Part shown: positions 13,301 through 26,000 of the stretch, piece by piece | Layout of the letters: each line of letters begins with the position of its first letter | Position numbering within the stretch: the stretch's first letter is position 1 | From: Tetrahymena elliotti 4EA | Lineage: Eukaryota; Ciliophora; Oligohymenophorea; Hymenostomatida; Tetrahymenidae | DNA length: 64,000 nt | NCBI GenBank assembly: GCA_000231825.2 | Contig: JH720337.1 | Coordinates: forward strand, 603,122 to 667,121 | Direction: 5' to 3' | Program-made: the position numbers and the translations under genes | Notes under the pieces: generated by a model | Database searches by the model: none | Seen by the model: the letters and a program-made list of their open reading frames with translations, nothing else | Told to the model about the DNA's origin: nothing

Positions 13301-14764
13301 AATAATTTGATAGAAGGTCCATTAACCTGAATAAGTTTTTGTTAGAGAATTTTAATCTTCTGGATTAACAGATGCCTTTTTAAGTGAAGGATAGCAATAT
13401 TTGATATGAATTTTTTCATCCTTTAAATGCATTTAAACTGCTTTAGAGATGTTCAAATCTTAATACACACCCGAATCTACTTATTTAAAACTTTTGACTA
13501 TTTTTTTAATGATAGCAACCTAGTTTTAAATAGAGTGATAAACAAATAATTAAGAAGTAGATCTCTGCTAAATAAAAACAAGCTCTTAAATTATTTCATT
13601 TTTTCTTCTAAAAATCTCAACAGGATAATCCTTGATAATATTAGGAAGAATCTCTGTTAAAATATCATATTGAATTGATTATTCACTAAATTTAAGCTAA
13701 ACTCCTATATCAAATAAAAATTTATCATCACCTTCACTTAATTCTAAATGAGGTAGATGCTTGAATTCCTTAATAACTTCTTACTTTGGTCTTTCTAAAA
13801 TTTAGATTTTTTTAATGGTTTCATCGAACTCTGTTTATCCTCCTCTTACACCATTTAACGTGTCTCTATTGAAGCTTGAACCAGCAACTCTTTAATTAAG
13901 AGAAGAACTTAAAGAAGAATTATTCAAATTATTTTATCTTATTTAATTATTAATTCCATTCTTAGTATCTGACTTCAAAGTATTATTATTATTATTTATT
14001 GTTAGCTGATTTTAACTAAAGCTATGATACTAATTTTCTTCCTATATTTTTATTTCATTTCTACTACTTTTTACTGTTCTAACATTGTCTGTTTCTACAT
14101 CATGTAAGTGACTATTACTTCCAAGGTTACTTTCTACATTAATTGGTTGTGCAAGAGCATATTCCTGTTCCTATAAATCCCTTAATTAGACGATATTTCT
14201 CAAAATTTCTTCTACTATAGCTAAATGTGGCTTTAGGTCAGCTTTTTATCCTAAAAAATTTTTGAATTCATAAAAAAATTCTATTGCACCATATTTATCA
14301 AATAACTTAGCTCCATTCACACACTAATTTAATTAAAAAATAATCGTTTAATGACAAAAAAATATTTAATTTAAAATAAATTTTCATACAGATGTTAGTA
14401 TTTTAGCTATTTATACAGCCTTTAAAAGAATTTCAGGGCTTGTTTTATCCTAATAATTATTAATCCAATTTAACAGTACAGAAGGAAGTTCTAAAAATCT
14501 TAAAGACATCTCTTCTGGAGAATGATTGAGCTTACTGTTTACTAGTTTGCTATGTAAAGTGGATATATTTCCCTCATTTATATTTTAATTTGGCTACTCT
14601 ATTTTTAAAATAAGTTAATTTAAATCAGTGACTGTCAGATTTCATTTTGTAATCTTATCAATTTAGATAACTTAATGATCAAACAATGTGAATATTCAAA
14701 CAAACTAAAATTTAAAATATTTACTGATTTTATCTATTATTTCCTTTATTTTAATTATATTCAT
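7333..14764 (-). CDS. Rotatin/Ana3-like giant armadillo-type helical-repeat protein
   Basis: One very long minus-strand gene ends at TGA 7333-7335 (product end ...QQILATVW). It encodes roughly 2,350-2,400 residues, close to the ~2,200 of animal rotatin. The product is almost entirely alpha-helical with leucine periodicity, as in HEAT/ARM arrays. Near the N-terminus a 'KLxHxxEExxxRxLE' segment is followed, about 60 residues on, by 'NGAKLFDKYGAIEFF'. That spacing resembles the rotatin N-terminal domain, as I recall it. Two introns are clear: 14324-14389 (66 nt, needed to escape TGA) and 10084-10137 (54 nt, contains an in-frame TGA). The start is uncertain: ATG 14764 needs a further intron, because TGAs interrupt the frame near 14640-14690. 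Rotatin acts in centriole and basal-body assembly. The gene model is solid; the family name is moderate. Confidence 0.5.
10084..10137 (-). other. Intron of the rotatin-like gene
   Basis: Begins GTAAAAATATAAC and ends TTTTTGATAG on the minus strand, 54 nt. Its length is divisible by three, but it carries an in-frame TGA, so it must be removed. Flanking exons join as ...TDDRCTQ / IRVLSWNILLHL. Confidence 0.8.
14324..14389 (-). other. Intron of the rotatin-like gene
   Basis: On the minus strand it begins GTATGAAAATTT and ends AAATTAG. Without splicing the frame hits TGA right after the donor. Splicing joins ...AKILTS to CVNGAKLFDKYG in one frame. It is 66 nt long and very AT-rich, as are the other introns here. 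Confidence 0.8.
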
Positions 14765-15937
14765 CTTAAATTCTACTAACAGCTCTTACTAAATACTTTC
14801 TTTTAGCCTAATGAAGTTAATTGTTTTGCTTGTGTATTAATTAATATTTTTGATATTGTTGTAACTTTATAAAATATTGATTGATTTGTACTAACTAATC
14901 CTCTTATTTATTTATTTAAATTTCAAATAAAAGATTTAATTACTATTTTTATTTATCTTAGATTAATATTTTTATAATCTAAACAAAACACTGATTTTAT
15001 CTTCTTCATCAAATAAATCAAAACACAGTTCAGATCTTCTCAATTAAAAATTTGAAATTTTTAAATTAATTGCACCACAAGCATATCCATTTCACTCAGC
15101 TCTTTCTTAGTTTTCAAATAAATAAAAAAGATCTTAACCATAAAATTTATTTATTTTTTATACTGGCTCTACTTATATTTTGTAAAAAGCTCAATAAAAA
15201 TAAAATGATTCAAAAAGTCCAAAAAATCATTTTCATTTATTCTTCACAAAATAAAAACTCCATTTCAATATTGAAAACTTTCCAAAATATTCAACTTAAA
15301 AAAAAAAATTTTATTTTTTAACATTTTAGAAAGAAAAAACAAAAAATAAAATAAAATAACAATAATTACATTTGATATTATTTTTTTATTTTCAATTTTT
15401 TTGATTAAATTTTAAAAAAATTTATTAAATATTTTAAATTAATAAAAAAATTGAATTAAAGGCACTGAATTTGATAAAAAATACAATCTTTCATCTCAAA
15501 AAAATTATTTACTGACTGGTTATAATACGAATAGAAATATATGTATGTAAAGTACATTATAATGGAATACGTCTAATCTTTAAATTATGCTTAGGAAAAC
15601 ATAAAAAATATTAATTAATTTAAGAAGAAGAAGTAGAAGTGCAGATTTGGAAATATTTTAATTTATAGAAAATATTAACTGAATTATTTTAGCCAAAACA
15701 ACCTAAATTTTTATACATTAATATAAATTTTACTTGAAATAAATTAAGATATTTTTTTATTTAAATTTTATTAAATGATTGCATGATTTATTTCTATTAT
15801 ATAGTAATTTTATAAAATAAAGATAATTTTTAAAGTATTTACATTTAATTCTTTTTTATTAAATTATTTTAATAAATTAAGTAAAAGTGAAAGTTTTAAA
15901 TATATTTTTGAAAGTGGAAGGATAATTATTAATAACT
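14765..15937. other. Intergenic spacer
   Basis: Very AT-rich. Two short plus-strand frames exist (15070-15321, and ATG 15562 to TGA 15786 for 74 codons). Both are low-complexity K/N/I/F-rich and look like chance ORFs. This is the 5' flank of the rotatin-like gene and the 3' flank of the next minus-strand gene. Confidence 0.4.
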
Positions 15938-18900
15938 TCAGTAAGATATGTTAACTTATAAGTCTAAATTTTCCTCATTTTGTTATTCAGCATTTCCTTA
16001 AGCTAAATTTTATCTACATAAAGGGCAACTTCCTTTTATTTTGAGCCAATCATCAACACAAGGAATATGAAATCTATGCTCACAGTTTAACTCTTTAACT
16101 TTTTCACCTTCTTCGAAATCACTTAAACATATTGCACAAGTTCTATATATGTTAGATAATGCTTATTTATATTTTATAAATTTTATTTTTTACTTATGAG
16201 TTTTACTACTTGTATGGAAAGTAGTTTTCATTTTATCAATTTCATCTTAGTTCATTCCAGGTACTTAGTTGCTTTCCTCTTCTTGCAATTATAAAGCCTC
16301 AGAATCAATTTAGAAAGAATAAATATGTCTTGATATCCTAATTATGCATCAATAATAATAAAATAACTTTTATTAAATTAAATTAATTATTACAAGCTAT
16401 TAAGCTCATGTCTGTTTAAGATGTCTCTCATCAGATTTCTTGCAAATTCATCAAAAAACTATTTTTAAAAATATATTAGGATTTAAAATTAAATATAAAT
16501 TTTACTCTAGGATCAGGAAGGCTTATTTATGATGCATTCTCATACATTTAGTTATCTATATCAACTATTTTTTATGATTATTTTAAACTTAATTTTTTAA
16601 TATTTTAAGAAAGTTTTACTGTTTATTTAATTCACATTAAAGTTTATTTCATTTGGAGAATTAATTTAAAATGTTATATTTAGATTGTTTTCAAAAACTT
16701 AGCTTTAGTTATCTTCACCCTCATCTTCCTCATCGTCATCATTACCATTTTCATCATCTTCTTCTTGATTTTCATCATCATCCTCATCTTCGTTACCATA
16801 ACTTCCAATGTCTTCTTCGAAATTGTTAGGGAATTCAATATTTTACATATAATTTTGATCATAGCTTTCTTCCTGCTAATCTTGGCTATCTTCTTCTTAA
16901 TATTATTAAAAGAGATATCCATTATCATAGATATTAGAGTTCATGTTATATCTTTCAAAAGACTATTTTTCTTCCTCTTCTTCTCCTGCACCTCCAAAAG
17001 AGAAACTTTCTTAATCACTATCAGTCTCATCCTGATAATATAAGAAATCAGGTTAATATCCAACAAAGCTATTTTGTATATTATTGTTGCTTTATTATTC
17101 TATGTCAGCCTACATATGATTCAAATTAGAATTAGAAGCATTTCTCTACTAACTTTCTTAGAACTATTCCTATTAATTCTAGCTACCCTAATTTTAATTT
17201 CTCCCTAGTTATTAATTCCATCTTCTTCTATTTTTTCTTCCATTTTGTCCTTAATTTTTAAAAAAATAGTTTAACGAATTTAATCTAATTAATTAAAAAT
17301 TACTTAAAATTCTATGAGGTTCAGCATGCTAATTTCTTTGATATTATCTTCTTGGCATATTATTTTACTAATTAGATTAATTGTTTGGTAAAAATATACT
17401 TGGAAGGAAATGGCTAACTGAGGATTAATTATAAGAAAAGTTATCTGCATTAGAGTATTGATCATATCCATAATTGCTATTATTGTTAGTTGATTGGGTT
17501 TAACTGTTCAAAGTTTAAATTTATGGTTAGTTTATTTACTATTAATTATCCATTACCCTTCTTATCACAATTCTACTGCTGTTATTATTTTAATTCTAAT
17601 TATTATGATTATGGTGATTATTACCATTTAACTATCTACTATTTATTGAATGTATTTAATTTACAAAATTAAGTTAATTTGCAGGGATGTTGACAATCCT
17701 ATTCAACTCCATAAAGCTAATTTAAAAAAAATAATTAAATTAAATTTTTTATTAGGTTTTACATAAAGCATTTAATTTATTAAAAAATTTTACTTTCGGT
17801 CACACAAATTTCTGTAATCCTCATATTCTTCTAATTTTTATTCTTCGTTTTCGTTTTAATCATCAAATTCTTCAATATCTTGGATATTATTATCATCATC
17901 ATTATATTCATCCTCTTCCATATCAACATCTTCATTGTTATTTTAATTATCAAAATCATAGTTATATCTTTCAATTATGCTCTAGTTTAGACTATTTAAA
18001 AATTAATTGTAACCATTGTTAGAATAGCCAAAGAAATCACTAGTTGTTGATTGTGCTAAAGAATTTGAATTTAAATTAAGATATTCATTATTAACCATTT
18101 ATATATGAGACATTCCTGTTTAATTCATGTATTAGTTATATATATTTGCACTTTCTTGAGAGCTCTATCCGTTTTAATAAAATGATAATTCGTTTAAACT
18201 TTCTGACAATGACTCAGGTTAAGAAGGTCTATTTTATTAAACCTAAAAATTTCCTTGATTTTATGCATGGCTTGGTCTTCCAGTTATTCTATATCTAGGT
18301 TGCTAATGATTAGATCTATTATGACCATTTAAATTACTAGCAGAATTATTATTATTTTAATTATATTAAATATTATTTTATTGATTTTATCCATTCGAAT
18401 TAGGTTGCATCGAATTTCGACGAATGTTTGAATAATGTTGTGTATGATGCCTTTAGTTTTAATTATTGTTATTTTATTAATGATATTGATTATTTTGAAT
18501 ATTTTAATTATGTTAAGAGCTATTTCTGAAGGCAAAATTGTTGTTACTTTACTATGATTGCCTATTTTAATTATATGAATTACCATGTTGATTTCCTTCT
18601 GTACTAATTCCTACTATCTATAAACCAGAATATTGTTAAGATTGGTCATTTTACAATCCTTATTAATTTTAATTTCCATTTATTCTATTTTGACCTTGAT
18701 TTATATTATTATTTTTATTGCTAAAAGATCTCACATTTAAAGGATTTCTTATTCTGACTGTATTTTAATTGTTAGAATTATTAGAATTTCCTCTTATACT
18801 ATTTGTATTCTCAATTTATTATGCAGCTGCTTATCTCACTCTTTAGTGTCTATTCGATGCTAAAATTTATTATGGAGATTCACTTAAGTGATTAAATTAA

Positions 18901-20328
18901 TCATTAGATGAGAGAGTTAATGTAGGGAATTAGCTATCTCTATTACTATTATTATATTGCATGTGATTATTTAGTTAAATTTAATTTTAATTGATGTTTA
19001 TTATTTCTTAAATAGGAATATTACGAATATTATTATTTCTTCCATTTATAACACTATTTGAAATCTTTTGATGTCTTTGTGAGTTATTTTAATTAGAAGT
19101 ATTATGAGGTGTTTATTGAGGCTATGAGTTTTCTAAAAAGCTATTTGTTGAATGAGTTGATGCTTAGTTTGAATTTTATCTATTTTAAATATTACCTTAT
19201 TATTAATTATAGAAACAGCTAGAGCTGCTTTAACTAGTATTATTTTAATTACTATTTAGTGACCCATTAACTTAAATTCTTTAAACACCTGACTAATTCA
19301 AAATGTTTTAAGCTGAAGCCTAAAATCTCATTCTCTGCGAATCCTAGGCCTGATTATTAGGTACTATATTATTAATATTACCTTGAATACCGTTTCCACC
19401 TATTTAATTATATAAGATTAATCAATTAGTAATGAAATTTAGATATTCTTTTAATGACATTCCAAGTCAAGTAAAATATAAGAATCTAAAATTTTTGTAA
19501 TATCAAAAGAAAAATATATTTTAATGGAAATAAATTTGTCATAGTCTTTAACGTTTTAATAAATTAATTTACCATTTTATATCTATTGGCCAACTATACT
19601 TAATCCACATACATTTCCGCATCCCTGTTAATTAAAATTATATTTTAGTCACTGTTCTTTTGTGCAATTTTTTTAAAAATTAATATGTAATTTACATTTT
19701 AACCACATTAAACGCAAAGCTGAGAAACTCCTTAATAAATATTATTTTGAGGATTACCTACTTAGCAATTTCCAATCTGATTAATTTTTTTATCATAGAT
19801 ATGCTTTTTTTCGAAATGCTTATTTACTTAACCATTTATATTATTACTAGCTCTTCTAATTTAATTTTAATTCAAATTCATATTATTGCTTTGGTTATTT
19901 CCTAAAATCAAAGTGTTATTAGTTGATAAACAACTCGTTTAAGAAGTTGAAACTTAGCTTACTACAGGATTATTATTTCCCCTATTGATTCCATTTTACA
20001 CCTATTACCCATTAGAGGAAGTATACTTTTGCGACTCAGAGGTTTAAGTAGGAAAACTATTTTTCCTTTCATCTACCACATTCCTCCCATTTCTCGCCAT
20101 TAATGAAGGTTTTTTGATAGTTTTAATGCGCTTATTTGGCTATGCTTGATTTTGATGTAAGTTTTTTTATTATAAAATTTAGTTTTAAGCTTGATTTTGG
20201 CTATTAGAAGATTAAGTTTAACCATTCATAGGTCTATGAACTGAGTTAATTGGATAACGCTAAAATGAGTTGACCTGCTAATGCTACTATTATGTTTAGA
20301 TTGGCTATTATTAAGATGATATCATCAT
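15938..20328 (-). CDS. Q/N-rich (prion-like) RING-H2 finger protein
   Basis: The minus-strand gene starts at ATG ATG (20328) and ends at TGA 15938-15940, encoding about 1,350 residues with at least six introns. For over 1,000 residues it is dominated by Gln and Asn runs. The Gln codons are mainly TAA/TAG, which look like stops in standard translation. Acidic clusters lie at about 17.8-17.95 kb and 16.7-16.8 kb. The C-terminus carries a canonical RING-H2: R-T-C-A-I-C, C-E-H-R-F-H-x2-C, D-D-W-L, G-S-C-P-L-C-R. Inferred introns include one near 17.73-17.80 kb and three between 16.3 and 16.65 kb. It is probably a ubiquitin ligase with a phase-separating or aggregation-prone N-terminus. RING identity is firm; exact exon ends are not. 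Confidence 0.78.
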
Positions 20329-21180
20329 AAAAATGCAATTCTAACTTTTATAGATAATCTATCAAATTCAATCTGATTAATTAATTATTTTAAATTGATT
20401 TAAATACTACTAAGTTATTCGCAAATATTATCAAAACTAATCTCATCATATTAATTTTCATTCATTCATTAAAAGCGCTTTACTAAATATTAATCTAATA
20501 TCACTATGATTTGTTTTTTTTCGCTGCTTTTTTATCATTCATACCTCTATCATTTATTATTATATTTAACTCAATATATCATTTGCACCCTTCATTTTTA
20601 CTATTTATTTTTTTATGCCATTTAAATATAAGCTAATAAGATTTTTCATCTCTAAGATTTCTTGGTTACTTTTTAAATAATATATCTTTTCAAAAAACAA
20701 AATTTACTATTCAAGAGGAACATCAATTCCAACACTCTAATACCTTTATAAAACTTTTTGAATGTTTTAAATTAAAAATATTTTGTCAATAGTTATGAAT
20801 AAAAGCTAGAAAAAGAAAAATTTTTATTTTATTAAAACATGTAAATTCTAATTTTTTTAGTTAAATAATTTATATACTGCGTTGTTTGATAATTTTTTAT
20901 CTTTGAGGATTGTAATCATTTTAATAAATCTTTCTCAAAAAATTTTGAAAAATAAATTGAAAGAATGTCAATACTTTTTGAATTAGTATTTTTTTTCAGT
21001 ATAAAGTAAGAATATAAAATTTTATATTTTGAAAATAAATTTAACTTAATAATATTGATAAATTAAATTTTTCTGCTTGTTACAAAAATTGTAAATAGTT
21101 TAGACAAAATACTTTATTTTCACATATCAGATTTTTACTGTATTCAATTAAGATTCATTGATAAAGTAATTAAAATTTAA
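20329..21180. other. Intergenic spacer
   Basis: 5' flank of the Q/N-rich RING gene and 3' flank of the next minus-strand LRR gene. It is AT-rich, and I see no coding signal or structured repeat. Confidence 0.4.
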
Positions 21181-22414
21181 TCAATTTTTTGTATCTTTTA
21201 ATGCATCTTTAAATAAAACTCTAAGCTTATTAATCTGGCTCCCTAATATAAGTGATAATTTGTTTTAATTTTTGTTTAAATCTATAAAAAATAACCTAAA
21301 TGAGAGAGCAAAAGAATATATCTTGGTAAACTTAGATACATTTTTACAGAAATCTGTAATTCCATTCAAAGTAACTGCTAAAATAAATTTTTAATTTTAA
21401 AAGAAATATAAAATAAATAATACTCTAAGTACAAAGTAATATGATTTATTTCCTTGTAAGCTTTGTACAAATCTTATAAAAGATTTATTCCTTAGTCTGT
21501 TAAATAATTATCACTTAAATTTAAAATTGTAATGTTGTAAATTTTATAAATGCTAAACATTCAAAATTACTTCAAATTTAAAGATGATTGCTTTATTTTT
21601 TGAGGTTAAATTATTGATGAAATAAAATGTTGGATATAAGAATCATCTATATTATTTTTTCTAAAATTTATTTAAAAATTATCAAATTTTTGTATAAGCT
21701 TTATAAATACATTAAGTCTAATATGAATATGAGATACTAAAGTGTTTAAATTTTACAAATTTACAACCACAGTCCTTTAACAGCTTTATTGCCTAATCTA
21801 CAATAACTAAATTAAGTTACTAAAATATATTAACTGAGTGTTAAATTATGATAGATCTAACTCTAATCTATTAATGTATTTGCAATTCTAAAAATCTTTC
21901 ATCATCTTAACAAATTATTGATCTGTTAACTTATAGTAACTAAAAAAATAAATAAATAAAAAGAGGAAGAAACAGAAATTGTATACTCCAAAGTAATTGA
22001 TAAAGATCTTAAGTTTTTGCATCTTATTACAAATTTTCCTATTTCCTCACAATATTGATTTAAATCTGTTAAAATTGATCTGAAAAGAAAAATATAATAG
22101 AGATTGAATAGAAATTTAAAAATACTTTGAATTAATGTTTAATTTTGATATCTTCAAAACACACTAATCATTAAATAGATTCTTTTTAATTTTAAATAAT
22201 AATTTAAATTTTTAATTTTCCAAAATTGTAATTTACATCTTCATAAAGGTACTCTTCACTACTAAGATAATCATCTTCTTTTTATTAATTATTTGATCTA
22301 CCTATCAGACAAACAAATATTTTATTCAATATAAAGTTAAATCATTCAAGAAATAGATATATTACTCCATTTTTAATTGATTTTTTAAAAGCTTTGTATT
22401 ATAAAGTTACCCAT
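21181..22414 (-). CDS. Leucine-rich-repeat protein, ribonuclease-inhibitor type, multi-exon
   Basis: A minus-strand gene from probable ATG 22414 to TGA 21181-21183. Translated exons contain clear LRR units such as 'TILNLSDNYLTDQGINLL' and 'YINRLELDLSQF', the L-x2-L-x-L-x2-N-x-L/I-x-D-x-G pattern of RI-like repeats. Exon 1 (MGNFIIQSFQKINQKW) is followed by a 64-nt intron at 22302-22365 (GTAATATATC...CTGATAG). Another intron near 21.95-22.0 kb ends TTTTTTTAG just before 'YYKLTDQQF', and one near 22.09 kb ends TTTTCTTTTCAG. The second residue is Gly, so N-myristoylation is possible. RI-type LRR proteins are very numerous in Tetrahymena and mostly of unknown role. Exon structure in 21.3-21.8 kb is not fully resolved, and some decay is possible. 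Confidence 0.5.
22302..22365 (-). other. Intron of the RI-type LRR gene
   Basis: The minus-strand sequence starts GTAATATATC and ends CTGATAG (64 nt). It removes an in-frame TGA that follows the first 16 codons and joins exon 1 to an acidic exon (EDDYLSSEEYLYED). Confidence 0.6.
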
Positions 22415-23085
22415 TTTTTTGTCTAATCTCTCTAACTTTTATTTTTTTAATTTAATAAAACTGAATATATTCTTGGCACTGATTTTCCTCAAATTAAAAC
22501 AATCTATTTTAGCTAAAATATTGAAAATTTAGAAAAATAAGAAATAGTCAAATCCAAAATAATTTTATCAATAAAAAATTTTTATTAATATCAAAATATT
22601 CTTTGATAAAAATAAATAAACTTGTCAAAAGATTTTTTTTATTGCTTGATAATTAAAGGTATTATTAAAACTTTATTTAATAATTAATCTTAATATCTCT
22701 TTGCTATAAATTAAAAGTATGTATATCAATTTATGGCAAAAAACTTTATTAATAAAAAGTTCATATTCTAAACACTTTTTGATGAAAAATTTGTAGATGT
22801 ACTTCAACTTTTAATTTTTATAAATTTAAAAGGAGGCAATTCAATATGAATAAATCAAAAATTAATTAAAACATTTTCAATTCATTTTTTTGTAAATCCA
22901 TTAAAAAAACAACATCTAAAAAAAAGGCAAAAAGATTTCCTGATTAAGTACTAACTGATAAATTAGATATTAAAACTGTTCTAAAATTTAAAAGAATAAA
23001 AAAATATAGATTGAGGTGATGATGTGATTGATACAAAAATATGAAAACTTAACTTATAATATTTTATTTTTAGATTGATTGATTT
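22415..23085. other. Intergenic spacer between two LRR genes
   Basis: No credible open frame. AT-rich with poly-A/T runs; nothing structured seen. Confidence 0.4.
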
Positions 23086-26000
23086 TCACTTTTTCAAGCG
23101 AGTATCAATTTCTATTAATTTTACTGGTAAGTTATGGAACAAAATGGGATCAAATCTATACTTAATAGATTACAATGAGGTATTATTTTTAACAGCTGTT
23201 TGAAGGAGAGCACTTTCTTTTTAATCCTTTTCAAATGTTTTATTTTAAAATTCGAAATTAACAAGCATTCTAAATAGCTTAATATAATAAATGAATTCAC
23301 TTCTATTTTATTTATTTAACCCAAGTATATTTATGCTTAACACTTACAGCTATTCTAACTCTTTAATTGAGCCCAGAATATTATGTTAATTCTAAGTTTT
23401 GTAGAGATCTATATCATCTATGTTAACTGTCAATTTTTATAATCTTTTCATTTAGATTAATATTTCTTTTAAATCCTTAGCTCCTTATCCTATATTGTTA
23501 TTTTCTTTTATTTTGAGTACCAACTGAGTGAGATTGTCTTTATTTTTCTTTAAAGTTTTGCAAATCTTTTTTATTCCTTCTCCTTTTTAATTAATGTCAT
23601 TGCTTCTACCAACATTTAAGCTTAGAGATTGAATCTATGAAGAAAAATTTTCTTCACTAATTAGGTTTATTATTCCTTCATCTCTGATTCTGTTTTCGTC
23701 TCCAATATAGATATCTATAGAGATCAAATATTATAAGAATTTAAATGCTGGTCCAATTGCTTTGCAACCATCTTAGTCTATTTTAGTAAAACTTAGCTTT
23801 ATTTCAAATAGGTAAGTGAGCTTTTCGAGCATATTTTTTAAGTATTAGCCATTTATTTCGTTTATTTAGTATGTCTCTGGAAATGATATATCAATACTTT
23901 GAAGTAAGTTAAAATTGATAAGACCAAATGCTAACCCATTAAGTGAATAATTCTTTTAATCTTTAAACAAATCTTTTTATGATCTGATTTAAATTTAGAG
24001 AGATTTTAATTTATTTTTGTTTGCATCATCTTAGTTAAAAGAGCAAAGTATCCTTTCAATTGTATTTTTCAATGAATTACTAGGACATTTAATAATTAAG
24101 TCTTCTAAGGAGCCAATTCTTACTTTTTTCTATGGTTCATCAATTTTTTCAATTTTTTCTGCTTTATATTTGCACAGATTATTGAATTAAATAACTTCTA
24201 TTTTTTCTAGTAACTCTAAAAATTTGAAAGCATATGGATGGTCAATAAAGCATTTGAATTAATGAACATTTCCTAATTGTTTCAAGTCATCTATAATTTT
24301 ATTTATTGTTTTTTCACTAACATTGCTATTGTCTAAATCTAGAATTAGGTTTTACAATTAAGATTACGAGAAGAGGTTGCATAATAATAAATCGTTCGAT
24401 TGTTATTATTTTTAGATTTTAATACTTAAAGTTTTTAAACCTTACAAGGTTAACAATCCTTTATTCAAATGATTTATATTTTCTTGTAGGATACCAGAGT
24501 TTTCACCTATAGAAATATACAAACTATTCAGACTTTAACATCCATGAATAATTTAATAGATCAATTAGCACATATCTTTAGCTTAACCTGCTATGCTTAT
24601 ATTAAATGAGTGAAGAGTGTTAATTAGATTATTATTATCAAAATATTTTTTAGGAATTTAGTTATCACTATCTTTTAAATTAAAGTTTAAAGATAGCTTT
24701 TCTATCATTCTAGAATCTTAAATGTTTTAAATAAACTCTTCAATAATTGGATATTCCATATCATTTTTTATCATTAGTTATAGACTTTGAAGCTTTTCTT
24801 ATTTTTTGATTGATTGACCTAATAAAATGAATTATTTTTCATTCAAGCTTTTCAATCTTTTAAAGCTTAAATTTAGATTTGTTACATTCTTCAGTAAAGA
24901 GATGCTACTTGTTAATTATTATATTTAATGATCATCAAGAGAGTCTTTTTATACTTTTATACTCAAATTATGAAGATGAGCTAAATTTTAAAAGCTATTT
25001 TCAGAGAAGATTGATTGAAAAATCTAATATTTTTGAGAATTTTAGTGAATAAACATATTTAATTTTTCAATTTTAATACCTTTAAATATATTGTTTGTTG
25101 TAAACTCTTTTCTATCAAAATTATATAGAATTTTTTTTCTTCTTTTAATTGTACCTGTTTCACACTAGAATTTATTATTTTCATTTTCAATTAACTAATT
25201 AAAATTTGAAGTAGTCTTCAAACCTTTTAAGTTAAAGTAAAATATTTGAGCATTTCCAGTGATTTGTAAATCAAATTATTTAATTTAATTTAATTAATTC
25301 AAAATTTGATTCATGTCATCTATACTTTAGCAATTCATGATTTAGTTGTTCTGATATTTAAATTTAAAATACTCTAAACACTTTAAGCTCTTCATTTTTG
25401 TAAATAGTTTTGAAACGTCAGAACTATCAATAGTATTTTTTGTTTTAATTTCTAAATTTTTCAAAGTTTCAAGGTATGATAGTGAGTTACTAAGACTCTC
25501 AATAAATTTTCCAGCCTGTATTTTACAATAGATATTTATTTTTAAGAATTGCAAACTTTTAAAGTTTACTAGTAATTTCTCTAAATATACTTTTTAATTT
25601 CCTTTGAAAGTACTATTAGGAATTTTAATAACTAAGCTATTCTTCTCTCTTGAAAAATTTACATTAAATTCTGTTTTTATTTTAAGCTGATTTGGTTTTA
25701 AAGAAGGATGCATTGAAAGAAGAGAAAAAAAAACAAAATCATCATTTTATTTTTCTTGAGTTATTAGTTCTAAATGTTTTAAATGAAATAGCTAAGAAAA
25801 GCTATCCATTAAAATATTCTCTATTTGATCAAAGCTTCTGGATTTAATTCTTATTTATTCTAGGTGTTTCATGTTTTCAATTTATTTTGTAAAATGAGTT
25901 GCTTCAGTTTAATTTAGGTCTTGATAAAGCTCTATATCTATGGCTTTAAGCTCTTAAATCTCTTAATTCATTTTTTAAATCTATCTTTCAACTTATGCTT

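Noticed and set aside
15070..15321. 83-aa plus-strand ORF
   Set aside because: Homopolymer-derived K/I/N/F sequence in a spacer, no conserved pattern.
15562..15786. 74-codon plus-strand ORF in the spacer
   Set aside because: Low-complexity and without recognisable motif; ORFs of this size are expected by chance when only TGA stops translation.
16680..17043. Overlapping 82-aa minus and 92-aa plus ORFs
   Set aside because: Both are shadows of the acidic D/E-rich segment of the Q/N-rich RING gene; the methionine/lysine and isoleucine/phenylalanine runs are off-frame readings of GAT/GAA repeats.
18329..18586. 85-aa minus-strand ORF rich in I and K
   Set aside because: It is an alternative frame of the Q/N-rich RING gene; the real frame in the same DNA reads Asn/Gln and is continuous with the flanking exons.
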